From Podarcis raffonei (lineage: Eukaryota; Chordata; Lepidosauria; Squamata; Lacertidae): a stretch of 64,000 nucleotides of DNA. A model generated the notes under the pieces. It ran no database searches, was not told the DNA's origin, and saw only the letters and a program-made list of their open reading frames with translations. Positions within the stretch are counted from its first letter, which is position 1, and each line of letters opens with the position of its first letter. Shown here in pieces: positions 37,835 to 49,904 of the stretch. The stretch is from NCBI RefSeq assembly GCF_027172205.1, contig NC_070612.1:31025183-31089182 (forward strand), read 5' to 3'. Position numbers and translations under genes: made by a program.

Positions 37835-39184
37835 CTAGTCACTGTCATATTCCTCTATGATTAGTTCGTTTTCCTCCATGATCACTTGTGCTACAATAGG
37901 CTGAGGTTGACTGGCTGGTAGTTCATTTCCACTAGATTGGCTGGAAGGAAGAGGACTTTCATATGGTTCATTTTTCTCACTGGTTTTGTTTTTCTCCATT
38001 TGGGTAAGCACATTTGTGGACTGCATCTCAGCAAAATCCCCTTCATCGTCACTGTCTAGGACCTGTATTGCTGAGTCTTTATCAGTAAGAGTTTCAAGCT
38101 TCAACCTGTTGTGGAACGACAGTAATAAAAGTTCAGAAGCATTTTATGCTCTTGCAGAGAATTACTGAGGAATTCAGGTATGCAAATATCAGATAAAAAC
38201 TAACATCTCTTTCTCCTTTTCTCTCATTGCCTTTCAAAGTTAAGCTTATAAAGCTGCATTCTTAAAGTGAGCAACAGGTAGGTGTGTGGACACACATGGG
38301 AAGAAAATAGTTTTGTATGCCTAGTTTGTAATACACCTAAAAAACCCTTACAGTCCAGATTTCCAAACTGTGTGTATTGACAGCGGATTACATGATTTGC
38401 TGTAGCACTTTCTTCCTGTTGACTTTCACCACAGATTGTGACCCCTTAAAAACTACTGAAAAGGAGGAGAGATTGCAAATGCCTAGTTGCCTTTAACCCA
38501 GTTTTTGCATTTAAACACAGAAAGCACAGTTAGCTGCCTTCAGCCTTATAGGACAAATCTTGCAGTGTATAATTGTAAATTTAAAACTAACATGAGATTT
38601 TACACTTCTTAGTGATATCTTATATATGCAGACTATTCCCTCTCCCAACTTAGCCCAGGGCATGGTCTTGAAGACATATGAGGCCTCCACTTTGCTGAAG
38701 GCAAGCAGGTCTGGGCAGTATATGGATGGGAGACTGCCTGAGAACCGTACATACTCTGGTTTGGGTTGCACGTAGAAAGGTAGGATATAAATAATAAAAG
38801 AATAAATAATAAAACACATGGAGTCCTTGATATGGTCAGAGTGACATATCAAGTTGATTGTTACTTTTCCCACCTTATAGATTGAGAATTAACCAATGTA
38901 GTCAAAGTGCTATATGAAAGTATATACTGATATTTAGAGCAAACATATTCCAATTTGCAAAAGAGCCACAGTAGGCATTTACCTTCCAAAGTGTTTCTTT
39001 AAAGGAAGCCTTCCAATGTCCTGAATAAAAGTTATCTGAGCTGAGAAAGCATACACAAAAATTATTCCTTAGAATTGTGTTAGAACTTGAATTTGTTGTG
39101 TATCCAGAGTACATAGTCCCATTTTAAGCTAAGACTGTTTTGCAATACTTCCTCCACTCCCAATTTAGACCAGAGATAGAGGAT

Positions 39185-39230
<46 letters not shown>

Positions 39231-42200
39231 TTAACATGCCATCTCGGGTCTGGTTAATCATTACATTATTTTCCACGGCCAAGGGCTTTTCTGCTCTAAA
39301 GATCCACCCTCCATATACCATTAAATATATTTGTCATGCTGCTGTAGGAAAAACTGAATGAGTGCAATTTTAGCAACTGCCCTTGCTCCTAAAAAATGAG
39401 CATCTATAGAAGCCCTTTGGCCCAAGTATGCAAACAAGCTACAGGCAGCACAATGAGAAAACAAACAATGTTGAAGCAATAGGGCAAAGCATCAGATGCA
39501 GATGTGCTGACACAAACGCTTAGAGAACTGGCATTACAGAGCATGATCAACATCTCCCATGTGGTGTTAAACCAAGGTTAAGCGTAAATTATCAGTACTA
39601 ATTTCAGTACTAACTGCTTACCATCAGAGTTTGGCTAAGAACTTCCAATACATTTTCTGAAAAAAAGGGTTTGCTTGTTTTTTAAAAAGTACCTTGGTTT
39701 CTCATTGGATTTGTCAGCATGGCAAGATAAGGTAACAGCTGGGTCTGAAGGCACAGTGGTGGTAAACAGAAACTTGAAAAGAGGGATTTTGCAGCAATGC
39801 AGTTTTCCTGAAACTATAAGGAGGCAGAACAAAGAAGTCTAATAGTAAAATATATTATCTACAGTTAAACCACAAAATTTCTCTTCTGACTCTCTACCAA
39901 TTATAAATATCAGGTTATTTTGCCAGAACTTCCATGCCTTAGAAACCCAACATTAAAACAAGCATGCAACACTATCCAGGAAATAACTATTGAGATCTGG
40001 TGTGATACGTCGCCTGGACAGCTGCAGGAGCTTAAAGCATCAAGTTATTTCTTTCCATTTTGATTTTCCTATTTAATTTTTTTGGAGATAGCATAAATTG
40101 AAGGTCTGTCCATTTTTACTCGAAGCTGCTACACTAACAATCCAAGAGGTACACTTCTTTATTCCTAACCATGTTACAGAGTATGTTGAAATGTATTTTC
40201 CCCAGACCAAATGCTATTTTGTGGTAGCTGCTAAATATATTTCTTCTTGGGTTGTTTGTGTAGTCAAGCTGGTCCTAGATTACACTGCAGGAATGATTCA
40301 TCTAAAATATTTTCCTTGGCTAGATGGCACAAAGCAATCCTTTAATTGAAACTTAAACTGAAACCTAAATCTTATTAAATAACTCTTTAATCTTGTAATG
40401 AATATGCTTATCACAAACATGCAAGCTAAGGCAATCTTACAGCATTAGTAACCTACATCACAAATCAGATGAGAATGATACTAAAGAAAGCTGAACTTAA
40501 TTTACTGTTTCTATTTTAGGTTATGATTTGAAATAAATCTAAAACGTTTTACAATAAATGTTGAAATAAAGAATATCATTTCAAAATAATTACCTTTTTG
40601 TTTATTAGGAACCACTGCGGTTTATGAAGGGGTCGAAAGCCCATTCCTCCTTTGCTTTGAGCAGAGGCTCTGGATCTGTTTGAATGCATTACGCCCCTTG
40701 TGGCTATGGATGCACTATATTCCCGGAGAGTAGGTCTTGCCTATAGGAAATGATAAAAACAAGATCAAGGTGAAAGGGGGAGCATTTCTGGCAGTCAAGT
40801 TTTCACCTATTTGCAACTGAGTTGCAATTAAGTATTTTAAATTCTCAGGTTTTTCTAAATTGGTTAAAATTATCTGATGATTTGAACCTATCAGTTTCAT
40901 ATGGTGAATAATGAGCAATGCACCCCCTCACATTTGCAACAGCTGGTATTTTTCCATGCCATGTAGTCTGTTGGTTCAAACACATGGGAGCAAATTTAAA
41001 GGATGTCTGTTGGATTGTGTCATGGATATCCACTCCTGCTTCCTTTCCTCTACCCATCGCCCCTCACAACTCCAAGATAGACTCTAGGGGTCCCCCAATC
41101 TTCCAGAGCAGATTTGGTATGTGCATTAGAGGCTGTAGGGATGAGGAAAGGGAGTTCAGCTGGGTGTCATCTATTAAAAAAAGTATCTGAGACACGACAA
41201 CTTTATCCAGACTATAGAAAGAGTAGCTAGAAAATGGCACATGCTTTCTTCGGAACAATTGTTTGGTAAGGCAATGCATGAACAGTAAGCTTTAAAGTTA
41301 CATAAAACACACTGTCATACAAGAACAAGTCTAAGGGAGTTGACTAGGTAAATCTTGAGGTCTGTTACAATTCTAAGCAGGGAGGGAGGTTATTGGTTTG
41401 TCTCTATTTTATTATGCATTTTGTTTTCATTTTGCGTTTTTATGTTGTGAACTGCCCCATGATCTTCAGATGAAGGACGGTATACAAATTTAATTAATAA
41501 TAAGTACGGTAATAATAAGCAGAAACAGTTATGGTAATATATAAATACAGAACCTACAAATTTAGCACACCCACTGGGGAATGGTGAAGCCATTCACTTT
41601 CCTTGGTTCAAAATGTTTATTTCCCTCCTCTGACATTTATTCTGAAGCCTTCATATTTCTATGTTTTGTTACTTTAACCTATCGTTACTTTTTAAAACTT
41701 ACATCCCAGTTACTGCAAAGGAAGTCAGCAGTACTCAAATATTCACTGGCTCTCACAAGGTCATCTATATCAGAGAAAAAGTCTATGTAGTTCTGATGAA
41801 GATATAAATTAAATAAGTCCCCAGGCATGTGTGACTTTTCTACGACATCCTAAATAAAGGAGAATATACAGAATTAATGTTATGCATCAGAAGGAAATGA
41901 GTTAGCATTATGACATATTAAGAATATCATTGTTACATCTACAACTTACATAGGATAACTAGCAGTAAATTTTCACTCAATTAACAGTAAACAGTAAATG
42001 TATTTACCTCAGGATGAACAAGCAAGGGATTTCGTTCATATTCTGTTAAATGAACAGGTAACTGAGGAAATTCCCAATCTGTTGCTGGTTCTCCTGTAAA
42101 AATAACACACACTACAGCTACATACAGTGGTACCTCGGGTTAAGAACCTAATTCGTTCTGGAGGCCTGTTCTTAACCTGAACCACCACTTTAGCTAATGG

Positions 42201-45200
42201 GGCCTCCAGCTGCTGCTGCGCCGCCAGAGCACGATTTCTGTTCTCATCCTGAAGCAAAGTTCTTAACCCGAGGTAATATTTCTGGGTTAGTGGAGTCTGT
42301 AACCTGAAGCGTATGTAACCTGAAGCGTATGTAACCCGAGGTACCACTGTATAAGTTTGCATTAAATATGAGAAGCATAGAGTATTTGGATATGGAGACA
42401 GGTTACTGATCAGAGATGACGGGATTGTCTACAACTCAAACTTGGCTAGTACTGGTTCACATGGCTTACAGCACACATAGACTTCCATGTGACCAAGGCT
42501 CCTGGTAGTGTGTGCAAGTTTTAATTGCATGGAAGCCTGCGCATGAGCTGGTACTCATGTTCAGTTTATGCCAAAGCAGAGATCTATAGGACAGGGCTTG
42601 CTCCCAATAATTGTGCAAAGCCCTCTGCTCAGTTCATATATGACAGATTCCAGTTAGGAAAAACAATAGCTGATTCTTTATATTGTCTTAAAAGAGTCAG
42701 AAAAGTAAATGAATCAGTTTAGGCAAATGTAGAAGCTGTCAATAATTGACATGAGAATTCTTCCCCTCACACAAATAGAGTTAAGAATAATAGGTTAACG
42801 TGTTCTTACTTTTGCAGTAAAGTATTTTCCCCAAGGCATGGAACAGAAAGATGGAGGAATCTTTGGCACCAACAGCTTGTAACTCCTGGTTACCAAATTT
42901 CTTTTTCTTTTTTACTTTAGATAATGTATCATATTTTAATGTGGAATTCCCCTTTTTCTGCGACAGAAAGTTGTTCTCTGATGAGCAGTCTGGTAATCAA
43001 AAAGCAACAAAAGAACAAAGTGGTAGACTGTAAAACATGAACTCCAGAATTTTTTATTCAATAGAAAAATAAGGTGTGCTCATTATTTCACAAGCGGAGA
43101 GTTGTCTTTGCTGTTAATCTTTGGATCAGCACCACAGTATAAAAGCCCCATTTAACAACCAAGAGACATTCAGTTCCTGTCTTGCATTGATAGAGTTCCC
43201 ACAAGGCTACCCCAACAGTGTTAAAATAAAAATGATTTCCACAAAACACAAACCTATATAAGCAGAAGAAGTTCAATACTTGCCTCTTAAAGAAGAAAAC
43301 TGAAGGTTATTTATTGCACTCCTAATATCACCTGAACATCCTTTGCAAATCAACTCTAATGAAGATATGTCAGGGACATCTCCATTCTGCAAAGAAAAGC
43401 AAAAGCATCTGTAAGGTCTTTAGTCTGCACAACAAGACTACTGTTAGTTTGTATATAAACATTGGCCATAAGCTTTATATGATTTTATTAAACTGATGTT
43501 TGCAGCATCGAGTAACCTAAGAGATTAGACTTCCATTAGTTCTCACCTCTTTGCTCTCTCAATCAGCATACCATCTGGTATTAGTAATACTCAGAACACA
43601 TTCACGGGTTTCCCTACTCAATGGTGGAACAATGCTGCAAATGATATTATTATTTACATTTCTAAGTCACCTATTAAATGAGCATAAACACATATCCAAA
43701 CACTACTAAACACCTACAGCTCCTCTGATAGTGAAATCAATTACAAGTGCTATGTGTGGGGAAGCCATTTGTATACATCCATGCATTTCTGAGCCTCATT
43801 TTCTTTTAGTTTTATTTTACCTGTATTTTCCCTCAAAGGAGTTCAGAACACTGTATATGGTTGCCCACTACAGATCTGTGAGGTAGAGTAGTCTGAAAAA
43901 TGCTGACAGACCTCAGTCATTTGGCAGCCACTTCTCAAACACAAGCCGCTTGTTAAAAGTTATTCTGGTTTTTTGGAAGGAGCAGACTAAATAAATCTCT
44001 CAATTGATACTTTCAGCTAACTTTTACAATATGACCATATTGCAAGTGTCCCAGTGCTGCTTTAATTTGACCTACCGTCTTGAACTCTGCTTCAGCTATT
44101 CGATTTAGAACTTTCATCATCATCGTTGGAGCCACGGGGTTAAAACTGAGAAAATTAATGAGGCAGATGGTCAATATACATTTAATAATGAATCCTCAGT
44201 TGTAACCAATGCACTTAATGATCCTTTTACCTAATATTAGCTATATGTAGCTCTTCCTGAATCTCCTTTGGAAACAGAGACCTTTGGTTGCTGGCTCCAC
44301 TGAAGGCATCTGATATTATAAACACAAGAGGACATCTGCTTGTCCGCACAAACCTTCTAAAATGAAAAATGAAAAGAGAAAGTCCCAAGTTTAAAGGCAA
44401 GTGTTGATCTAGATATCAATCTATAGGAGTCTATACTAGCAATAAGCAACTAGAAGCCTCTGGCCCAAGAATGCCTCCCACCTCAAAATGTTTACATTCC
44501 ACCCCCAGACACAAAAAATTCAGAATAAATTGAATGATGTGAAGGTTTCCATTTGTGTTCGTGGAATTTTATAGCACATCAGCCGTATTCCTCAAAGTGG
44601 CCCTTTGATAAAACAAATTGCTAACCATGGCTTTATACTCACCTCAAGATTTCATGTAAACAGCTATGGTCACGGTAAAAATGGTTTGGCATATCCTATA
44701 AAAACCAAATACAATACTGTTATTCCAGCTTTTTTCCATTATCATTGGAGTTACACTGTTTAAACTGAGAAAATTGTCAAGAGAAGTCTTATGAGAAATG
44801 CAGCTAATCCTCTCCTTACCTTATATTAGCGCTTCACAATATTCCTATTTTAGCATCTCTGTAGCATTAATATTGTGGGTGACCATTAAGACTATAATAA
44901 GAGTCATATGCTTATTTTACTTGACATTTATAATAACAAACTGTTTAGATTAAAGTGCTACTTTAGAGAAACCCAAATGTTCCTGTGCTCTTAGTAGGCT
45001 CACTGTGACAAAATTTTCAAATCATCCTGTGAATCACCCCTTACGATTATAGTAACTCCTATCTTGCCTTATTTACCTATTTTTTATATTTATATACTGC
45101 TTAATATTCAAAATCCCTAAGCAGTTTACATAAAACAGTGTCCTTTAAAATATAAGAAAAAAAGAATATAAGATTTTAACTTGAATTAGTTAGTCAACTA

Positions 45201-48200
45201 TTTTTACTTACTTCCACAAGAATAAGTCTTCTGTCAGTTTCCATGGATTGTCCAACCATCTGAAGACTGGCATATTTGTTTGCTCTTAACAGAAACTCTT
45301 GAAAGAGAGCTGTCTGGCTCTGATAAGGAAGTATCTGAAAATCAAACTCTGAACAGGAGAGTTTATTTTACAGTGTATACCTTATAAATAACAATAATAT
45401 GAACATGAAGATTCAGTATCCTAGGACCCATCTGCCTTGAATTTGGTGTTTTAGAGCAACAGACCATTTTTTGCCTGCTGCCAAATAGCACAGGCTAAAA
45501 TCCACCAAAGGTGTAGATTACGGGAACTGGATGGGCAGTACAAGTATACCACATCTTTGAAGAAAAAGAGTGCAGATATGATCTTCATAGTTTCTATTTT
45601 CCATCAGTGGATAAAGATACCTGCCTTAACTTAGAAATCCCATCCACCTTCATTTTAAGAGCTTCAGTTGTTGTACAAATCAGTATACTCTCCAGAAAAA
45701 GCAGCTCTGCAAGCTTAAGAACCAATCTACTAGGGGGAAAGGCCAGCCCCACTGTTCCCTTCCCATTACTGCAAAACTATCAGTTTTGAAATGTGAAAAT
45801 GTTTGAAACCATGGGGTGAAAAGAAGGTCTACTAGTGAATATCTGAGTATGTATCTAAAGTATCACACTATTAAGTAGAAATGAGTCTCATTAATTCCAA
45901 TGAAACTTACAACAATTTGATGGGCATCAGATTGTGATATTATGTCAAATACACAAACCTACCAAATACATTCTAACTGCTTGACTCAAAGTCTTCAATT
46001 AAATGCTTACCATGGCTCAAAGAATCTATGACGTCGTCTTTCTTGAAGTCTAGTGATACAGGATTTATCCATTCTTGCACTTGAATGCGAAGATCTTTGG
46101 CTAATATTTCCACAGTTGCAGACTTGCCACATCCTGGAGGACCAGTTAATAATAAAATAGAGCCTTCCTACAAGACACCATATAATAAACCAACTTGCTA
46201 TATTAGAAGGAAAGAGCAGGATAAAAATTTAATGGACTTTTATTAATTTCCCTCCTCCTCCCCACACTTTCTGTGAACACAGTTTCTGTTCTTAAATTAC
46301 AAGTTACAATCCCAATGATTCAATATTTCCCCATACTTATACAAGTGTAAAATTAATTGCTTATTAGGTAATCATATATATTGCAAAGAACTGGAAGCAG
46401 CAATAAAATGCTACCAAAACAAAATATTTGACAAATTATGTTATTACCCCTAATACTAGTTTTTATTTGAATTAGGATGACAAAAAAAAAAAAAGCTAAC
46501 AGCAGTTTGGATCCCATCCATATCTGCCACACACAAAAAAAAACCTGTGTGGAAGGGAACTTGCCAGCAATGGTCTTCTAAAAACACTTGTGCAAGAGGA
46601 AGAATATATGCAGACTTCTCTCATGCAATGATTTAGCTCCAAGTATAACACTGCAAACGTCGGCACCTTTTAATTCATCCCTGTATGCCCCTCTGTTAAT
46701 ATACCAGAGTATCGCAGCATTTCTCAGGTCACAATGCAGCAAAGTCCACCAGGCAAAGTGGAAAAACTTAACATGCATGCAGAAGAACTTTTTTGAGTGA
46801 CCTGCAACTAGTTTTCATTTGGAGCAGATCCATTTAAATTATTGAACATAGCTAAGTTGCATCCAAAAATTTCAGGGTGCCTACTCTGAGCCAAGCTTAC
46901 TCTTTGCCATTCACTCCTCTCAAAAGAAGCTGTAGCTCAGTGGTAAAGAACAGGCTTTGCATGAAGCAGCTCCCTGGTTCAATAACTGGCATCTCCAGGT
47001 AGAGCTGGGAATATCAGCTCCCTCAAAATCAGGAGAACTGCTGCCAACAGACAGTACTGAGCTACAAGGAAAACCAATTGTCTGATTGGTATAAAGCACG
47101 GGTGTCAAACACAAGGCCCGCGGGCCGAATCCGGCCCGCCAGACTTTGTCATGTGGCCCGTGTAGCCACCGGCGGCCGCCAGCCTTCACCTTTTATTCTC
47201 CCCCCCTTTTTTTTTTGACACAAGAAAGCTGCCTCTTCAGCGCATGCGCGGAAGCCTACAAGCCAGAGAAAGTTTGCCCTCTAGCGGCGCTGGCTGTTCT
47301 ACACAGGAAACCTCCACTTGTTTTTATATTGAGCGCATATTGAGTCCTATAGATACAACCGGCCCTTTGAGGGTGACCAAACTGCTGATGCGGCCCCCGA
47401 TGAATTTGCGTTTGACACTCCTGGTATAAAGGATCTTCCTATGTTCCTCTCCCCAGGTTGCAAAGAAGCAAACAATGAAATGCATATCTAGCAGTTCAGA
47501 AAAGGAAGGGGAAATGCCATCAAATGACACCTATTTTCCTATGGTATGTCAGTTCACATGTCAAAAAGCTACAGTTTATGTTAACTTTATTTTCAAGTGC
47601 ACCGTATTATTTTTCCCGAGAATTTATTTTGGTGCTACAAACTTCTAGAAAATTACTGTGCCAAATCTGTGCATGAAATACTGTAACAAATACTGCTGCA
47701 CAATGAAATATCATGCAGGATTTGTGTTGTTTTCTCACCTCATTTCTGATGAAAATATAATCTGTTGAACATTTCCAGTAGGAGTCTTAAAGTTAAACAA
47801 AGCCTTCAAAACAAACTTAGTGGCAGGTAAAGCTACTAGGTAAATATATGCTACCTGTCTGGGTGGCCTTTGAGATGTGTGATCTTTTAACCATGCTTCA
47901 ACTTCTTCAATTTTCTTCTTGTGTATGGCAAGCTCATTCTAATGAGAAAAATAATAATATATAGTTGAGGCAAATAATTTTACAGTAGAATTAAATACTG
48001 CGAAAGAACACTGATGTAGCATATCCTCTTGGTAGCTATAACAAGTTAATTATTAGTGTAAGCAGAATAAAAGTGGTTCTATTTTCACTCTGTTTCCATA
48101 ACTGGCCCAGCTCAGTTTGTCTTCCAAACTGGGATCCATTTTGGCCAGAATTCAGGCCATTAGGGTTCCAGCTATCTGGTGTCCATCTTCAAGCCCCGAA

Positions 48201-49848
48201 GTGTGGAGATTACATCACACACAGCAGAGTTCAGGGTCTGAGATTCAGCAGCAGCCTTCAGACTGCAAATAGTTCCACAGCCTACTAAACTAGCTAAAAC
48301 AGGCTTCCTCAACCTCAGCCCTCCAGATGTTTTGAGACTACAATTCCCATCATCCCTAACCAATGGTTCTGCTCGATAGGGATCATGGGAGTTGTAGGCC
48401 AAAATCATCTGGAGGGCCAAGGTTGAGGAAGCCTGAGCTAAGATAAGGGGCATCTGTAGGAAGGGTCCATTTACAGTCTGAAAGCTACCACAAGACCTCT
48501 GTCCTAATGAACTGGAATGTGTTTACATAATTGCCACGTATCGGAGCCAAGGGACTAGATCTGTATTAATTTTCAAGGCATTCAAAGGACATCCAACATA
48601 TTTCTAGAAACGACCATAAGTGGACAAAAGTCTTGCTCACATCTCTGTTTATTAAGCTGAAAGATGATCATCTAGACATAGTCAATATCATTACTCAATA
48701 ACAAGTGCAAAAAATATTCCATTGCTATTGCATAATATTCCAAACACTTGCTGACAATTTAAATATATATATATCTTACACTTTTCTATTAACCAAGTAT
48801 ACCTATGTTCTATCAACTTAATAAAACAATGAAACACTATCTATTTTTCCTTTTGGACACACCACTTCAGCAACACACATAGCTATTTGTTGTTTTAAAG
48901 GAATTTTAAACTTTACCTGAGTTTTTGGTTTGTATTTATCCACCCAAGATTCATTTTGGCTATGGTTTTGTTTTGAGAGTTTATATTTATATTGCTCATC
49001 TATAGAAAGTGGCTTTCTTTTTTTTCTTTCAGTCTTACAACTTTCTATCGGAGAGCAACACTCTTTTTTCTTCCGACTGTGTTTGGTATCTGTTGATGGC
49101 TTCTTATGAAGAATGTCAGATGACAGAATTGTATCCTGACAGAAATCACTAAAAGATGGCTCCACCCAATCAGTCACCTGACAAAATGTAAGTAAACAAA
49201 AGTTATTGCACGGTAGAAATGATTAATTCTTAAACCAACTAGTATTTTACAGTAGAGTAGTCCAAGGTCTTAATAACTTTGTCATACTATTGGAAAGCCC
49301 CCTTTCAACTTTTAAGCCCTATCTAATTGAACATTCAGTAACTTTGTTTTAATACAGTGGTACCTCGGGTAAATAACTTAATTCGTTCCGGAGGTCCGTT
49401 CTTAACCTGAAACTGTTCTTAACCTGAAGCACCACTTTAGCTAATGGGGCCTCCCGCTGCTGCTGCGCCGCCGGAGCCCGATTTCTGTTCTCATCCTGAA
49501 GCAAAGTTCTTAGTACCACTGTACAAGAAAGGGAGTCTGGAATCAGCATGAAATTATGAAAATAGTATGTCTTAAGTTTATATATATATATATACAGGCA
49601 TTTAGCCATGGTGTGTTCAACAGTTCTTATTTCCAGTAATTATACTTGGTCTGGAACATTTAACCGTGATTTCCAAACTACCATTGACTGATGTTATGAA
49701 AAGTGATAATAAAGTAAGTAATCCTTCTCTACATGAGTATAACAACTGTGCATTAAAGAATAATACAATCCAAAATCTTTAATATTTTAAAGTAATCACT
49801 CACATTGACTGCAGCAATCTTTCTTTTTGAATATTTTTTTGACATCAT
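37835..49848 (-). CDS. RAD17: RAD17 checkpoint clamp loader, complete coding region
   Basis: RAD17 replaces RFC1 in the loader that puts the 9-1-1 clamp on damaged DNA. Sixteen coding exons: 49848-49804, 49177-48917, 47938-47855, 46167-46011, 45348-45212, 44695-44643, 44356-44231, 44145-44076, 43386-43284, 42989-42810, 42093-42008, 41849-41703, 40740-40594, 39813-39693, 39040-38983 and 38105-37835. They join in frame to 681 codons, as in the long human form. Visible: NESWVDKYKP, Walker A GPPGCGKS (about residues 139-146), Walker B region LILVEDMPN, the sensor-like CSGDIRSAIN, HMPGDLFNLYLHQNYIDFF and FRPLHKPQWFLINKK. The C terminus keeps two SQ sites ten residues apart and the acidic end ELIIEEYDSD. 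Two ATGs are adjacent (49848 and 49845); the second matches human MSK. One donor is GC. The gene sits head to head with AK6. Confidence 0.97.
38655..38815 (+). mobile_element. 5S-rRNA-derived SINE
   Basis: The stretch GCAAGCAGGTCTGGGCAGTA followed by ATGGATGGGAGACTGCCTG matches the 3' half of vertebrate 5S rRNA (internal promoter region). A non-5S body follows, ending GGTAGGATATAAATAATAAA. It is too diverged to be a 5S gene. It fits the 5S-headed SINEs known in squamates. Located in the last RAD17 intron. Confidence 0.65.
39186..39231. repeat. GATA microsatellite
   Basis: About eleven perfect GATA units in a RAD17 intron. Confidence 0.95.
41425..41500 (+). repeat. L2-group LINE 3' tail
   Basis: GTTGTGAACTGCCCCATGAT, CTTCAGATGAAGGACGG and ATACAAATTTAATTAATAAT match the tail of the LINE ending at 25553. 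Intronic in RAD17. Confidence 0.6.
42125..42349. mobile_element. Tc1/mariner-like MITE copy 3
   Basis: Ends CAGTGGTACCTCGGGTTAAG and TAACCCGAGGTACCACTG, flanked by TA. It has a small internal duplication (TGTAACCTGAAGCGTA occurs twice near the right end) and a loss near the left end. Only about 30 bases from the RAD17 exon at 42008-42093, on its acceptor side. Confidence 0.9.
43282..43283 (-). other. RAD17: GC donor of a RAD17 intron
   Basis: The exon 43386-43284 ends AAGAG and is followed by GCAAGT instead of GTAAGT. The frame and the match to human RAD17 place the junction exactly here, so this is a GC-AG intron. Confidence 0.8.
46927..47465 (+). mobile_element. tRNA-derived SINE split by a hAT MITE
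   Basis: The head GCTGTAGCTCAGTGGTAAAG and the B-box-like GGTTCAATAACTGG are followed by a body with CATCTCCAGGTAGAGCTGGG and ACAGTACTGAGCTACAAGG. The tail ATCTTCCTATGTTCC resumes at 47432 after the MITE at 47097-47423. A minus-strand relative lies at 58748-58934 and a tail piece at 56140-56205. Intronic in RAD17. Confidence 0.75.
47097..47423. mobile_element. hAT MITE nested in the SINE, exact 8-bp target duplication
   Basis: The ends CACGGGTGTCAAACACAAGG and GCGTTTGACACTCCTG are imperfect inverted repeats. GTATAAAG flanks it on both sides (47089-47096 and 47424-47431). The interior is GC- and CpG-rich in its first third and non-coding. Confidence 0.9.
48300..48435. mobile_element. Palindromic hAT MITE
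   Basis: The ends CAGGCTTCCTCAACCTCAGC and CAAGGTTGAGGAAGCCTG are inverted repeats, and pairing continues inward (CCCTCCAGATG with CATCTGGAGGG; CTACAATTCCCATCATCCCT with GGGATCATGGGAGTTGTAG). The flanks AGCTAAAA and AGCTAAGA are an 8-base duplication with one change. Intronic in RAD17. Confidence 0.85.
49355..49521. mobile_element. Tc1/mariner-like MITE copy 4, internally deleted
   Basis: Ends CAGTGGTACCTCGGGTAAAT and TAGTACCACTG, flanked by TA. The right part of the interior is missing compared with the other copies, leaving about 167 bases. In the first coding intron of RAD17. Confidence 0.85.
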
Positions 49849-49904
49849 CAACCTTTGTAGTTTCCATCCGAAGCATATGACTGACAGCCCTTTAAATTAA
49901 ATGA

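Noticed and set aside
38700-38760. 5S rRNA gene
   Set aside because: Only part of 5S matches, with many changes, and it runs into a SINE-like body.
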